In this document: piece after piece, positions 1 through 9,631 of the stretch
Layout: each line of letters begins with the position of its first letter
Numbering within the stretch: position 1 is the stretch's first letter
Assembly: GCA_044225675.1 (NCBI GenBank)
Contig: JBGAIH010000013.1
Span: 1 to 64,000, forward strand
Source of the DNA: JACMQX01 sp044225675
Lineage (GTDB): Bacteria > Pseudomonadota > Gammaproteobacteria > Burkholderiales > Burkholderiaceae_C
Direction: 5' to 3'
DNA length: 64,000 nucleotides
Position numbers and translations under genes: made by a program
The notes under the pieces: model-generated
Told to the model about the DNA's origin: nothing
The model's database searches: none
Seen by the model: only the letters and a program-made list of their open reading frames with translations

Positions 1-86
1 GTCTTGAGGAACAGATCGCGTCGCGTCGGGCGACGGAATTGCTCGAAGTTCTTGTCCGCTTCCATGGCAAGGGTTTGCTGTTTCAT
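1..86 (-). CDS. IS5-like transposase, 5' end only (cut by window edge)
   Basis: Reading leftwards from an ATG at 86, the frame is open to the edge. It begins MKQQTLAMEADKNFEQF and continues with an RRPTRRDLFLK stretch. An MKQ.TLA start followed by a T(K/R)R-D-x-FL motif is the usual N-terminus of one branch of IS5-family DDE transposases. A decayed relative of the same start lies at 61810-61902. Only 28 codons are visible, so neither the catalytic residues nor the intactness of the element can be judged. The element's terminus lies just upstream, at 116-138. Confidence 0.6.
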   Translation of the reverse strand, partial: MKQQTLAMEADKNFEQFRRPTRRDLFLK

Positions 87-93
87 GAATCGC

Positions 94-546
94 TCAACGC
101 ATCACAGGGGCAATTGGTGGACCTTTTTCAGCGTAGCCTTTAATAACTGAAGTCTTGCCCCCGATCTCAGCGATCTCCAAAGGCGTCTGCCCAAACTCGT
201 TGCATACATCCACCCTGGCACCTTGCTTGAGCAACAACGCGGCTGCCGGAGCCTGCCCCATTAGAGCTGCGCAATGAAGCGGCGTGTTACCCATATCACC
301 GAGCATGTTTAGGTCCGCGCCTTCGTTGATCAGTACCTGCATATCTTCAATGCAGCCTTGCCCAGCAGCAAGATGAAGAACAGAGTCGTCTACTGCGCCC
401 CTTTGATTCAAATCCTGAAGTTCATTTCCTAGAAACTGAGGATGAGTGGCGTATTTGTTCAAGACAATCCTCAATGCAATCGAGTTCATTTGTTGGTGAA
501 CTTTCTTCGATGTTCGTCCTTGAAATTCTGAATTCGAGTTTTCCAA
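94..546 (-). CDS. ankyrin-repeat protein, candidate immunity protein, 3' end replaced by IS DNA
   Basis: 150 residues. Two clear ankyrin repeats are visible at about 54-120: DSVLHLAAGQG, then GNTPLHCAALMGQ, then FGQTPLEIAEIGG. Ankyrin proteins are protein-binding, and small ones often follow polymorphic-toxin genes as immunity proteins. This gene is third in a minus-strand run behind the RHS toxin and its overlapping partner, with 54 bp to the gene before it. Codons after the last repeat (KGYAEKGPPIAPVMR) lie inside the terminal sequence of the IS5-like element. The original 3' end is therefore lost and the present stop is supplied by the insertion. Whether the truncated product is functional is unknown. 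Confidence 0.7.
   Translation of the reverse strand: MENSNSEFQGRTSKKVHQQMNSIALRIVLNKYATHPQFLGNELQDLNQRGAVDDSVLHLAAGQGCIEDMQVLINEGADLNMLGDMGNTPLHCAALMGQAPAAALLLKQGARVDVCNEFGQTPLEIAEIGGKTSVIKGYAEKGPPIAPVMR
116..138. repeat. terminus (candidate inverted repeat) of the IS5-like element
   Basis: This 23-bp stretch matches 61932-61954 at 21 of 23 positions. Both copies lie at the same distance and orientation ahead of an MKQQTL-type transposase start, and between repeat and start both share the 13-mer gctcaacgcatca. It is therefore read as the outer end of the element. The opposite end is outside the window, so the inverted-repeat pairing is inferred. Confidence 0.55.
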
Positions 547-600
547 TCTGTAATCTTTTCGGAGTGCCTACCTGGATTCCATTCCCAATTCCCTGCGCGA

Positions 601-1092
601 TCACTTCTTGCTTCGGCTGACCTTGCGAGAAGGGGGGGCAGGAGCAACACTCACTTGACTCCAGAATTCTGCCGGGTCCGGCATCGGCTCTTCTCGCGAT
701 CTCGCTTTCTTTGCCTTTCGGTTCGGAAGCCAGGTAAAGTTGCCTTCAAACTTATGGACCTTTTCCGGCTCGACCCCCAGTTCCGTGATCACTTCCGCGT
801 AGTCATCGTCGTAGGCAAATTCATCCCGAACCACTTGTAAGTTGAGGTCTAGCTTTCCCGGCTTATCGAGGTACTCCGTCAACGCCGCCGGCGCCCCGTT
901 TGACAGAATGAGGAAGATCGACCTGTACTTAATCTGAGGAAAGGTTTTCGTAGCCCGCTCGGTGACAGTCTTGGGTGTCGCTGAAAGCTGCTTCACGAAT
1001 GCGTCGAATTCGCCTTCTATGTAAGCTACCAAGCTCGTCTCTTTTCCGAAGAGGCGTTGCTTGGGCCAATCGCGATAGTCAACGGCTCTCAT
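601..1092 (-). CDS. hypothetical protein, candidate cognate immunity protein of the RHS toxin
   Basis: 163 residues; no family recognised. The N-terminal 125 residues look like a compact soluble fold with a central acidic stretch (DEFAYDDDYAEVITELG). The last 40 residues are basic and Pro/Ser-rich and end in SRKVSRSKK. The ATG overlaps the stop of the RHS gene by 4 bp (ATGA), the usual arrangement for translational coupling of a toxin and its immunity protein. The gene is visibly more AT-rich than the RHS core, as expected for a cassette exchanged together with the toxin tip. The immunity role rests on position and size only. Confidence 0.65.
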   Translation of the reverse strand: MRAVDYRDWPKQRLFGKETSLVAYIEGEFDAFVKQLSATPKTVTERATKTFPQIKYRSIFLILSNGAPAALTEYLDKPGKLDLNLQVVRDEFAYDDDYAEVITELGVEPEKVHKFEGNFTWLPNRKAKKARSREEPMPDPAEFWSQVSVAPAPPSRKVSRSKK

Positions 1093-4000
1093 ACGCCCTT
1101 CCTACACGGTATGACGGGATGATATTTGTGATTCTTCTTGAACGTGAACTCGTTCGCTTCAAAGCCAAGTACAAAGCCGATCGGCGCACGCGTCTTCTGA
1201 CCTTTGCCTTTAAAGAACCAGTCGTTCTCGTAATAGAAGGCTTGCAATCCTGCAGAGATCGCCCCGCGCCCTTTCCATGTCCTCGCAAGTTTGTTGATTG
1301 GCGACTTGAGATCAGTGAGTGCCTTTTTCTTCTTGAAGACAACTTCGTAGGCCTTCGATGCATAGGTTATGGTGCGGTCAAAGTTGATCATCTGTCCGTG
1401 CAACTTCCAATGATCGGTATTTTGAACATTCACGATATCAACTTGCTTGGACGCACCGCACATGTATTCAGGTATGACATGGTGACCTTCAACGCGCTTA
1501 CCTCCAGAACCTCCTGCTCCACCACCAAATTCTATTACGGGTCCGCCGATCGCGCCGGCTAGACTCTTCATCAAAGTCCCCAACAGCATCTCATACAGGC
1601 TCTCTGGTCCGTCCAAGGTGTCGTCTTCGCCGAATATGCGATTCTGCAGATAGTCAAAGGCGTAGTGTCTTGCCGTGTTGGCCAAGACTCCTTGAGTATT
1701 CAGGCCCGCGCCAATTTCACCCAGCGACATCGCCCCACTCGGGTCCGTATTGCGCACCGGATCGTTGTGCGCATAGCTGTAGCGATTCAGCGAACGCGGA
1801 TCGTTCTGCTTTCCTTCAAACGGATCCGCACTGATGAACTGCCCGTTCCTCGGGTCATACCACCGAGCTCTGAGGTACAGCAGTTGCGCATCCTGATCCC
1901 AGTACTCGCCCGTGTACAGATGCGTCTGCTCGCTTCCGGCGCTCTGCTCCAGCACGCCAAACGCGTCCGCGTTGATCTGTTCGATCAGGTTCCCATCAAC
2001 ATCCACCGCCCCGAGGCTCGTGCCCAGATGCCCGTGCATCGGGAAGATGTCTTGCTGAGTGGTCCCGTTCAGCTTGGTCTGTCGGATGAGTTGATGACCG
2101 CGAACGTACGCTGTGGCTGTGCCGGAGGCGCTGGTTTCGATGGCGACCTGGGCGTAGGCGCCGGCGCTGTCGATCAGGTAGCCCGTGGCGTTGGCGCCGC
2201 CTTTGCGCACCCGGTTGCCTGCTGCGTCATAGGCGTAGCTGATCGCTGGCGTTGCGGCCTGCGCATCCGCCTGGGTGGCCCCGGATCGCATATCGATCAA
2301 TCGGTTCTGCGGATCGAACCTGTAGAGGGTCGTCTTGCCGGGTTCCGCTTTGGAAGCCAGGTTGCCGTTGCCATCCCAGCCATAGGACGTAACCCGGCTT
2401 CCGCCCGCCGGCAGGCTCACTGACTCCTGAGTCAAGCGATCTGCCGCGTCGTAGGTGTAGGTCGTGATCTCCGTGCCCGCTGCCGTGGTCACCAGCTTCT
2501 GCGTGCGGTTGCCGACGGCGTCGTATTCGTAGCGGGTGTCCGTCGTCGCACCGGCGGCGGTAACGTTCTCCCTCGTCAGGCGTGCATTGGCGTCGTACTC
2601 GAACGCTTGCGTGCGCGCCGGTGCGGCACTGAAGAGGCCGGAAGCACTGTCGTAGGTGCCGCTGCGATAGGTGTCGATCTGGCTGATCGTGCCGCCCGCG
2701 CCCCGGCTCAGGGCCTGGCCTGCCACCACCGTCTCGCTGCCGTTCAGCCGCTTGACCTGCGCGATGGCGATCACGCGATCGGCGCCGTCGTAGCGGATGT
2801 GCGTGACCAGCATTTGCGCTTGCCCGCCACTCGCATTGAGTTCGCGCTCAGTCCGGATGGCCCGGCCGGCAGCGTCATAGGTGTACGTGGTCTGCTTGCC
2901 GTCGCTGGCAATCACCTTGGCAATCCGGCCCGCGTCGTCGTACTCCATCCGGGTGGTGCCCGCACTCACGCCCTGGCTGCTGACGCTGCGGGCCGTGATA
3001 TTGCCCTGGGCATCCAGCGTGTAGCTGATCTGCCCCACCGGGCTGCTCGTGCCGATCAGCCGGTCATTGGCGTCGTAGCTGAAGGCCTGCAAGCCGTTGA
3101 GCGTCGTGGCGCCCTGCTCCTGCACGCTCGTGAGGTTGCCTGCCGGGCTGTACCGGTAGAGCACGCTCGCGGCCGGCACGGCGCTGTTGCTGCCCGTGCC
3201 CTGCGGGATCACCGCGCCGGTGAGCCGGTTCTCGGGGTCGTACTGGAAGCTCAGCTGCTCGCCCGCGAAGGTCTTCTTCGCCGTGCGGTTGCCTTCCGGG
3301 TCGTAGCTGCTCGTCTCCTGGCTGCCGTCCTGGATCTTTCTTGCGGTGATTCGTCCCGCGGCGTCCAGCGCCCAGGTCGTGGTTCTTCCGAGCGCGTCGA
3401 CCTGCGTGGTCTTGGCACCGGTCTCGTCGTAAGCGTAGGCCGTGGTGGCCGTCGCGTTGGCGCTCAGGCTCTGCTGGACGCTCGTGAGTCGGCCCGCGCC
3501 GTCATAGCCGTAGCTCGTGGTGACGCCCCTGGCATCCGTCTCGCTGGCCTTGCGGTTGTCCGGACGGTAGACGCTGGTGTGGCTGCTGCCGTCGGGCCAC
3601 TCGGTGCGCGTCCGTCGGTTGAGCGCGTCGTAGGTGAAGGTGGTGGTCCGCCCGGCCACGCTGGTTGCGATCCGGTTGCCGTTCTCGTCGTAGCTGCTGG
3701 TCGTCCTCACGCCGCTGGCGTCCACGCTCGCCGTCTGGCGCCCTGCGGCGTCGTATTCCATCGTGGCGCGCTTGCCGCGGCGGTCGGTCGTGGCCACGAC
3801 ACGGTCGGCGGGGTCGTACTCCGTGGTCTCGAAGCTGCCGTCCGGGTAGTCCGTGCGGGTCAACCGGTTGAGCGCGTCGTAGCTCATGCGCGTGACGCGC
3901 CCCTGCCGGTCGGTCCTGGCGGTTTCGTTGCCTTCGGCGTCGTAGGCCGTGCTCTCGCTGGTGCCGTCCGGGTAGGTGGTTTTGGTCGGCCGCCCGTTGC

Positions 4001-7000
4001 CGTCATAGGTGTAGGTCGTGACCCGCCCCTTCGCATCGGTCTGGCTGGCGAGCTTGCCGATGGCGTTGTAGGCCAGGGTGCGCCTGGCGCCCAGCGGGTC
4101 GGTCTCTTCGATGAGGCGACTCTCGCCGTCGTACTTGCGGGTGCTGACCTGTCGCGTCTGCACGCCATCGACGGTGCGGATGACCGTGCGGCTCGTCTCG
4201 TTGCCGTTCTCGTCGTAGCCGTACAGCACCTGGGCGCCGGCGCCGTTGGTTTCGCTGGTCTTGCGGCCCTTGCTGTCGTAGCCGAAGTTGAGGACTTCCC
4301 CGGCAATGTTCAACTGGACCAGGTTGCCGTTGTAGATGTGCTGGACGATCTCGGTGGTGCGGCCCAGCGGCTCGCTGATCCGTTCGGGCACCGCGCCCGG
4401 GCTCTGCACTTGCCCTGCCGGGTAGGCGATGGTGGTGGTGTTGCCCCGCGCGTCGACCGTGGCCTGCGGGTTCAGGCGCTGGTACGCCGCGCCGCCGCTG
4501 CTGTAGGCGGTGGCGGTGGTGTGGCCCAGCGGGTTCTTCTCGGTGAGCTGCCTGCCCGTGCTGGCGTCGAAGGTGCGCTCGGTCTTCTCGCCCAGCGCGT
4601 TGGTGGTGCTCAGCTCGTTGCCGTTGGCGTCGAAGGTGAAGGTCGTGGTGTGGCCCAGCGCGTTGACCACGCTGGTGATGTTGCCGTCCGCGTCAAAGGT
4701 GTAGACGGTCTTGAAGCCGCGCTTGTTGGTGACGGTCTGCCTGTTGTTGGCGAGGTCGAACTCCTGCTTGCTGGCCTGGCCGTTGGCGTCGGCCACGCCG
4801 GCCAGGCGGCCGTACTCGTCGAACTGGTTGCTCATGACGACCACGCCGCGCGGGTCGGTGATGCTGGCCAAGAGGTGCCTCGCATCAGCGCCGCCGGCGA
4901 CCGTGGCGTAGCTGAACTGGGTGACCTTGCCTTCGCGGTCGGTGACGCTGGCGAGTTCGCCCTGCGCGTTGTACGTGTAGACGAGGCTCTTGCCGTTCGG
5001 GTCGGTGGCCTTGGTAATGCGGCCCTGGCCGTCACGCTCGAAGCTCACGAACAGCTGCGCGCTGTGCTGCAGGCCGCCCGACCCGTAGAACACGGTGTTG
5101 CCGTACGGATCCGTCACATTCAGGATGCCCACGCCTTCCTTGATGGCGTACTTGAAGCCCTCTTCGGTGGTGAGCTCGAAGGTGTCGGGGTTGTAGGCGG
5201 TGCCGGTGTCGGCGTCCACGATCTGGCCGCCCTGGATGAGGACCAGCGGGCTGCCGATCACGCGCAGCTGCGCCGCGGCGTTGACCCTGCCTGCCGAGCC
5301 GCCTGCAGGCCCTGGCACCGGGGTGTAGACGATCTGCACGTCCGGCACCTGGAACTGCCTGCATTCCTGGTAGTTCTTCGCGTCGAACCGGTAGAGGCCG
5401 CCGTCCGGCAGGCTGATGGAGATGCGGCGGGTGCCGACCGGCTTGATGCACAGCTCGTTGGTCTGCGGCCGTGTTTCCACGACCCAGGCGCTGCCCAGGG
5501 TCATGTTCTTGCGGACGGTGACGTCCTGGCTTGCAGCGCTCCAGCCCCAGCCGAAGTCGCCGGCGACGTCCTTCTTCGCGCTGTCGTAGGTGCGCGTGAG
5601 CATGAGCGGGAAGCCGGGGGCTTCGGCCCGCACGTCGGCAAAGCTCAGGCGGAACTGGCCGAGCTTGAGGTTGCCCAGCACTTCGATCGTCTGCGTGGCT
5701 GCCGTCTCTGCGCCGTTCACGTCAACGACGCGCAGGCTCAGCTGATAGATGCCATTGTTGAGCAGGCTGGTGTCGATCTGGCCCAGGTTGCCGTTGGTGA
5801 CCGGGCTGAGGCTTCTGCCGACTTCCTTCCAGTCGGCGCCACTGCTGCCCACGGGCCTGAGCAGGAGCTTGTAGTAGGCGAACTTCGGATCCGCGGCGGT
5901 GCCGGTGACGCTGACGATGCCGCGCACGCCGGCATCGGGAAGGGGAGCGGTGATGGCGGCCGTGGCGGTGCCGGTGACGGAGGCATCCCGAACCGTGAGA
6001 ATGATTTCGCGGCTGAGCGTGTTCTGCCCGTCGCTGGCGGTGGCGACGACGCGATGGGCGCCCGAGCCCGGGGCGCTGAAGACTGCCTGGCCGGTGCCGT
6101 CAAGACTGAGCGGCGTGCCGTCCAGGGTGGCGCTCCTGACGAGCGGGGCGCCGGCCGCCGCTGTCGCGTTGACTGCGAGCGAGACGGTCTGGCCCGCATT
6201 GGCAACGGCCGGTGTGAGGACAGCCTCCATCTGCAGCGCGCCCGCGTCGGTCACGGTGAGCATCCAGGCCTGCTCGGTCAGGGCCTTGCCGTCGCTGACC
6301 TGCACGGTGATGGCGAACTGGCCCAGGGTCGGTTGGGGCCAGTGCACCAGGCCGGCGCCATCGATGGTCATGCCGGTGGGCGCGCCCGCCAATGCATAGC
6401 TGAGGGCGTCGCCGTCGGCGTCGCTGGCCTGCACGGCGTAGCTGTAGGCACGCGCCAGCTGGGCCGTCGCGCCCGGGGTGCTGCCGATGACCGGTGCGCG
6501 GTTGACCGTGGCGCTGCCGGGCAGGCCGCCGCCGATCTGGCTGGCTACCGTGGAGATGACCCAGTCGCAGGCGCTCTGGGTGGACGCCGCCTCGCTGATG
6601 CGCGCCAGGTAGAGGCCGTCGATGAGCTCGTCCCGGCTGGCGAACACGCTCCAGCGCGTCGTGTCGATGTCGGCGGCGAGCGCCTGGGCGGTGTTGAGCT
6701 GGCCGATGGCGGCGTCGAGCACCGGGGCGATGAGGGCCTTGCTCGCTTGTGCGTCTGCCAGTCCCAGCCAACCGGCAGGGCCGGGGCGCTGGGCCGTGAG
6801 CTGGGTGACGGGGGCGTTGCGCGAGGTGACGCTGTAGCCGGCAGAGCCCGTCTGCGGGTTGTGCAGGAGCAGCGGGTCCATGGGCAGGCCGCCCAGGTCG
6901 ACTGCGTTTTGCGGCAAGAGAGCTTGTTGGCCATTGGCAACGGCTTGCTGCACCTGCGCGCGAACGTTGGAGTTGGGGTCCACGGCGACGAGCACTGCAG

Positions 7001-9614
7001 CCAGGCTGGCCGTGTCGGCGCGGTAGAGGGTCTGGCCCTGCGCGGCAGCGGCGGCCACGCCCGAGAGGGCGGACTGGGCCTTGCTTCCCGCAGGTCCGAA
7101 GATCCTGTCCAGAAGCTGATGCGCCAGCACGCTCGCGCGCTCCAGGCTCTGCTGGCTGTAGCCGGGAGCCGTCACGTCGGTCGCATCATTTTTCGCCGTG
7201 ATGGCGCTGCCGAAGCGGTCGACGTGGATGCCGATGCCGGCGGGCCGGACATGGGTGGTGAGGCCGAAGGCCTGTTCGGCGTCGATGCGCGACGAAGCAC
7301 GGGCCACGCTGGGCAGCCGCACTTCGATCGCGTCGGCCACACGCTGGTACAGGCGCGCGCGCGCGTCCGCAGCCGCCTGGTAGGCGGCCGCCGTGCCGGC
7401 GAGCATCTCCCTGGCCTGCTCGGCGCCTGCGGGAACGTTGGGACTGTTGAGCTGGGCCTTGAGCGCCGCGAGCTTCTGCGCCGCCTCGGCGGGGGCGACG
7501 GCACCGCGTGCCTGGCCCTGGAAGGCCCAGGCGTGGGCTTCACCGACGGCGATGGTGGCATCGCTGGTGGAGCTGCCGCCGCTGTCCAGCCCCTGCAGCC
7601 CCGTGCGCAGCGTGAGCGTCTGGCCGAGGGTGAAGCTGCCGCCCTCGCCCACCACGGCGCCGTTCAGGCGCAGCTGGGCTTTGAGTTTGACGAGGTAGGC
7701 CGGAATCCGGCTGGGAAGGCCGGTCGCCGGGTCACCCCCGGAGGCCGGGCGCAGCAGTGCGTCCAGGGTTTGTGCGTCGGCCGGCGTTTCCGGCGTGAAG
7801 CTCAGGGCCAGTCGCTGCCCCTCCAGTTCGCCCAGGCTGCGGCTCAGGCTGATGATCTGTGCATTGCCATCCGTGGGGCCGGTCGAGAGGCCCAGGCTGA
7901 CCTGCCAGCGCAGCGCCGCCGGGAGCGCAGCCAGGGCGCCGCCGAGGACGACCGTGGCATACGGCAGGGTGCCGGCCAGCAGGGTCTGGTCCTGCCGCAC
8001 GACGGCTGCGGAGCCGAGCACCTGGCCGACGCTGCCCTGCCCGGCAAAGTTGCCCAGTTGCTGGCCGGCCCGGGCCTTGAACTGGGTGTAGTGCGCATCG
8101 AGCGCAGCGGTGTTGATCTGCCTGGCGCTGTCCGCGGTACAGGTGGCGCCCTGCTTTGCAGCATCAAAGACCGCCGGGGCACTGAAGGGCGCGACTTCGG
8201 CCAGGTTCAGGCCGGCCGTGAAGTTGTATTGCTTGTAGCTGCCTTCCAGCGGGACCCATGCGTTGAGGTTGGCATTGGGGTGCGGGTGCTGCGGCGGGCT
8301 GAGGTCCGCGCCGCCGTTTCTTGCGCCGCGGCTGGGGGTCCAGTTGACGTAGGCACTGACCCAGGCGTGCTCCATGCGGATCCGGGTGATCGCGCCGCCC
8401 TCGCTGATGCCGCGTGCGGCAATGCCGCCCTGGGCCAGCAGGTTGAGCACGGCCTCGGGCTTTTTGACGCCGCCGACCCAGTTCATGGCCTGGGCGGCGC
8501 TGATCTCGATCGTGCCGAACTGGTAGCGCGCCGGAATGCCGGCCGCGCGCAGGAGTGCGATGTGCAGGCTGGCGATGTCGATCGCGTTGCCCTTGAGGCT
8601 GTTGAGCGTGCTGTCGGCGCTCTGGATGGCGCCCCAGGTGGGCAGCCACTGGACGTTGGCGGAGACCCAGTTGGTAATGACCACCGGGTTGTTGCCCAGC
8701 TCGGCCGCCTTGGCGCGGATCGCGGCGCTGAGGGTGACTTCGGCGGTGGCTGCGACGTCGGCGTCCTGCGGAGCCTGACCGGGCTCGGGAAGGATGCTGA
8801 ACTGCACGCCGCCGACGGTGGTGTAAGCATCCGCCAGGTGGACCTTCTGGTCGGCGTGCAGGTTGCGGAACCAGCTGGTTTTGCTTTCAGCGGGCTGGCG
8901 CGGGGTGAGCCGGCCCCAGGGGAGCTTGCCTGTCGCTGGGGGCGCAGGGCGCGCGGCTGCGGGGTATTGGTCGAAGAACTGGCCCAGGGCCTGCAGGTGG
9001 GCGTCGGACGGACTGGCTTGCCAGGCGGTGCTGACTTCCATGAACTTGCGGCTGCGCTGCTCGAACTCGGCGGCGGCCGCGTCGTGACGGGCGAGGATTT
9101 GCGCGGGCAGGTTCTTGCGCAGCAGCTCGGCGCGGGTGGCGCTGAACTCGGCGCGAACGCCGGCCGCCGCCGCCTGCATGGCGGCGAGGCGGGACTTCAG
9201 CTGGTTGATTGCCGCGGTGCGGTCAGGCGCACCGCTGTGCAGGGCCTGGAGCTCGCGCCGGACCTCGATGCGCATGTCCGGACCCAGGGCACGCGTCTGT
9301 GTGGCGGAGCCCTCGTTCGACTGCGACGGGGTGGCAGACGCATGGCCGTCCTGCCGCAAACCCGCCACCAGATCTTGCGCCTGCACCTGCGGCACGGCCA
9401 TCGCGCGGCTCTGCGCATGGGCGCCCACCGGCTGCAGCAGCATCGCGAACTGCGCGGCAATCACAAGGGCCGAGACGGGCCGCAGGACCGGGCGCCACGC
9501 GGCTCGGGTATTGATGGGCGGGACCGGCGTGATCATCGGTTCGTCGCTCGTGTTGATTGCTCGGTTCATCCCGTTACCCACTCTCGTGTTCTTCATGTCG
9601 CTCGGCGTGTTCAT
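1089..9614 (-). CDS. secreted RHS/YD-repeat polymorphic toxin with HNH/AHH-like nuclease tip
   Basis: 2841 residues from the ATG at 9614, preceded by a GGCGGAG ribosome site. The frame stays open further upstream, but that part overlaps the preceding gene. Order of parts: a signal peptide ending near VGAHAQ; a transglutaminase-like fold at about 320-450 (GNAIDIASLHIALLRAAGIP) where the usual cysteine is absent; cadherin/Ig-like domains at about 1035-1310; then the RHS barrel from about 1315 (RTYDSA) with dozens of YD repeats. The RHS core signature lies near 2565-2600 (YLRARWYDPRNGQFISADPF). The variable C-terminus contains GHHVIPEYMCG and DHWKLHG, so His2711, 2712, 2735 and 2739 are spaced as in HNH/AHH nucleases. 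No PAAR or VgrG domain is seen, so Sec export is more likely than type VI delivery. An immunity gene overlaps the 3' end. Confidence 0.85.
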   Translation of the reverse strand: MNTPSDMKNTRVGNGMNRAINTSDEPMITPVPPINTRAAWRPVLRPVSALVIAAQFAMLLQPVGAHAQSRAMAVPQVQAQDLVAGLRQDGHASATPSQSNEGSATQTRALGPDMRIEVRRELQALHSGAPDRTAAINQLKSRLAAMQAAAAGVRAEFSATRAELLRKNLPAQILARHDAAAAEFEQRSRKFMEVSTAWQASPSDAHLQALGQFFDQYPAAARPAPPATGKLPWGRLTPRQPAESKTSWFRNLHADQKVHLADAYTTVGGVQFSILPEPGQAPQDADVAATAEVTLSAAIRAKAAELGNNPVVITNWVSANVQWLPTWGAIQSADSTLNSLKGNAIDIASLHIALLRAAGIPARYQFGTIEISAAQAMNWVGGVKKPEAVLNLLAQGGIAARGISEGGAITRIRMEHAWVSAYVNWTPSRGARNGGADLSPPQHPHPNANLNAWVPLEGSYKQYNFTAGLNLAEVAPFSAPAVFDAAKQGATCTADSARQINTAALDAHYTQFKARAGQQLGNFAGQGSVGQVLGSAAVVRQDQTLLAGTLPYATVVLGGALAALPAALRWQVSLGLSTGPTDGNAQIISLSRSLGELEGQRLALSFTPETPADAQTLDALLRPASGGDPATGLPSRIPAYLVKLKAQLRLNGAVVGEGGSFTLGQTLTLRTGLQGLDSGGSSTSDATIAVGEAHAWAFQGQARGAVAPAEAAQKLAALKAQLNSPNVPAGAEQAREMLAGTAAAYQAAADARARLYQRVADAIEVRLPSVARASSRIDAEQAFGLTTHVRPAGIGIHVDRFGSAITAKNDATDVTAPGYSQQSLERASVLAHQLLDRIFGPAGSKAQSALSGVAAAAAQGQTLYRADTASLAAVLVAVDPNSNVRAQVQQAVANGQQALLPQNAVDLGGLPMDPLLLHNPQTGSAGYSVTSRNAPVTQLTAQRPGPAGWLGLADAQASKALIAPVLDAAIGQLNTAQALAADIDTTRWSVFASRDELIDGLYLARISEAASTQSACDWVISTVASQIGGGLPGSATVNRAPVIGSTPGATAQLARAYSYAVQASDADGDALSYALAGAPTGMTIDGAGLVHWPQPTLGQFAITVQVSDGKALTEQAWMLTVTDAGALQMEAVLTPAVANAGQTVSLAVNATAAAGAPLVRSATLDGTPLSLDGTGQAVFSAPGSGAHRVVATASDGQNTLSREIILTVRDASVTGTATAAITAPLPDAGVRGIVSVTGTAADPKFAYYKLLLRPVGSSGADWKEVGRSLSPVTNGNLGQIDTSLLNNGIYQLSLRVVDVNGAETAATQTIEVLGNLKLGQFRLSFADVRAEAPGFPLMLTRTYDSAKKDVAGDFGWGWSAASQDVTVRKNMTLGSAWVVETRPQTNELCIKPVGTRRISISLPDGGLYRFDAKNYQECRQFQVPDVQIVYTPVPGPAGGSAGRVNAAAQLRVIGSPLVLIQGGQIVDADTGTAYNPDTFELTTEEGFKYAIKEGVGILNVTDPYGNTVFYGSGGLQHSAQLFVSFERDGQGRITKATDPNGKSLVYTYNAQGELASVTDREGKVTQFSYATVAGGADARHLLASITDPRGVVVMSNQFDEYGRLAGVADANGQASKQEFDLANNRQTVTNKRGFKTVYTFDADGNITSVVNALGHTTTFTFDANGNELSTTNALGEKTERTFDASTGRQLTEKNPLGHTTATAYSSGGAAYQRLNPQATVDARGNTTTIAYPAGQVQSPGAVPERISEPLGRTTEIVQHIYNGNLVQLNIAGEVLNFGYDSKGRKTSETNGAGAQVLYGYDENGNETSRTVIRTVDGVQTRQVSTRKYDGESRLIEETDPLGARRTLAYNAIGKLASQTDAKGRVTTYTYDGNGRPTKTTYPDGTSESTAYDAEGNETARTDRQGRVTRMSYDALNRLTRTDYPDGSFETTEYDPADRVVATTDRRGKRATMEYDAAGRQTASVDASGVRTTSSYDENGNRIATSVAGRTTTFTYDALNRRTRTEWPDGSSHTSVYRPDNRKASETDARGVTTSYGYDGAGRLTSVQQSLSANATATTAYAYDETGAKTTQVDALGRTTTWALDAAGRITARKIQDGSQETSSYDPEGNRTAKKTFAGEQLSFQYDPENRLTGAVIPQGTGSNSAVPAASVLYRYSPAGNLTSVQEQGATTLNGLQAFSYDANDRLIGTSSPVGQISYTLDAQGNITARSVSSQGVSAGTTRMEYDDAGRIAKVIASDGKQTTYTYDAAGRAIRTERELNASGGQAQMLVTHIRYDGADRVIAIAQVKRLNGSETVVAGQALSRGAGGTISQIDTYRSGTYDSASGLFSAAPARTQAFEYDANARLTRENVTAAGATTDTRYEYDAVGNRTQKLVTTAAGTEITTYTYDAADRLTQESVSLPAGGSRVTSYGWDGNGNLASKAEPGKTTLYRFDPQNRLIDMRSGATQADAQAATPAISYAYDAAGNRVRKGGANATGYLIDSAGAYAQVAIETSASGTATAYVRGHQLIRQTKLNGTTQQDIFPMHGHLGTSLGAVDVDGNLIEQINADAFGVLEQSAGSEQTHLYTGEYWDQDAQLLYLRARWYDPRNGQFISADPFEGKQNDPRSLNRYSYAHNDPVRNTDPSGAMSLGEIGAGLNTQGVLANTARHYAFDYLQNRIFGEDDTLDGPESLYEMLLGTLMKSLAGAIGGPVIEFGGGAGGSGGKRVEGHHVIPEYMCGASKQVDIVNVQNTDHWKLHGQMINFDRTITYASKAYEVVFKKKKALTDLKSPINKLARTWKGRGAISAGLQAFYYENDWFFKGKGQKTRAPIGFVLGFEANEFTFKKNHKYHPVIPCRKGV

Positions 9615-9631
9615 GTCTGGCTCCGCCTTCG

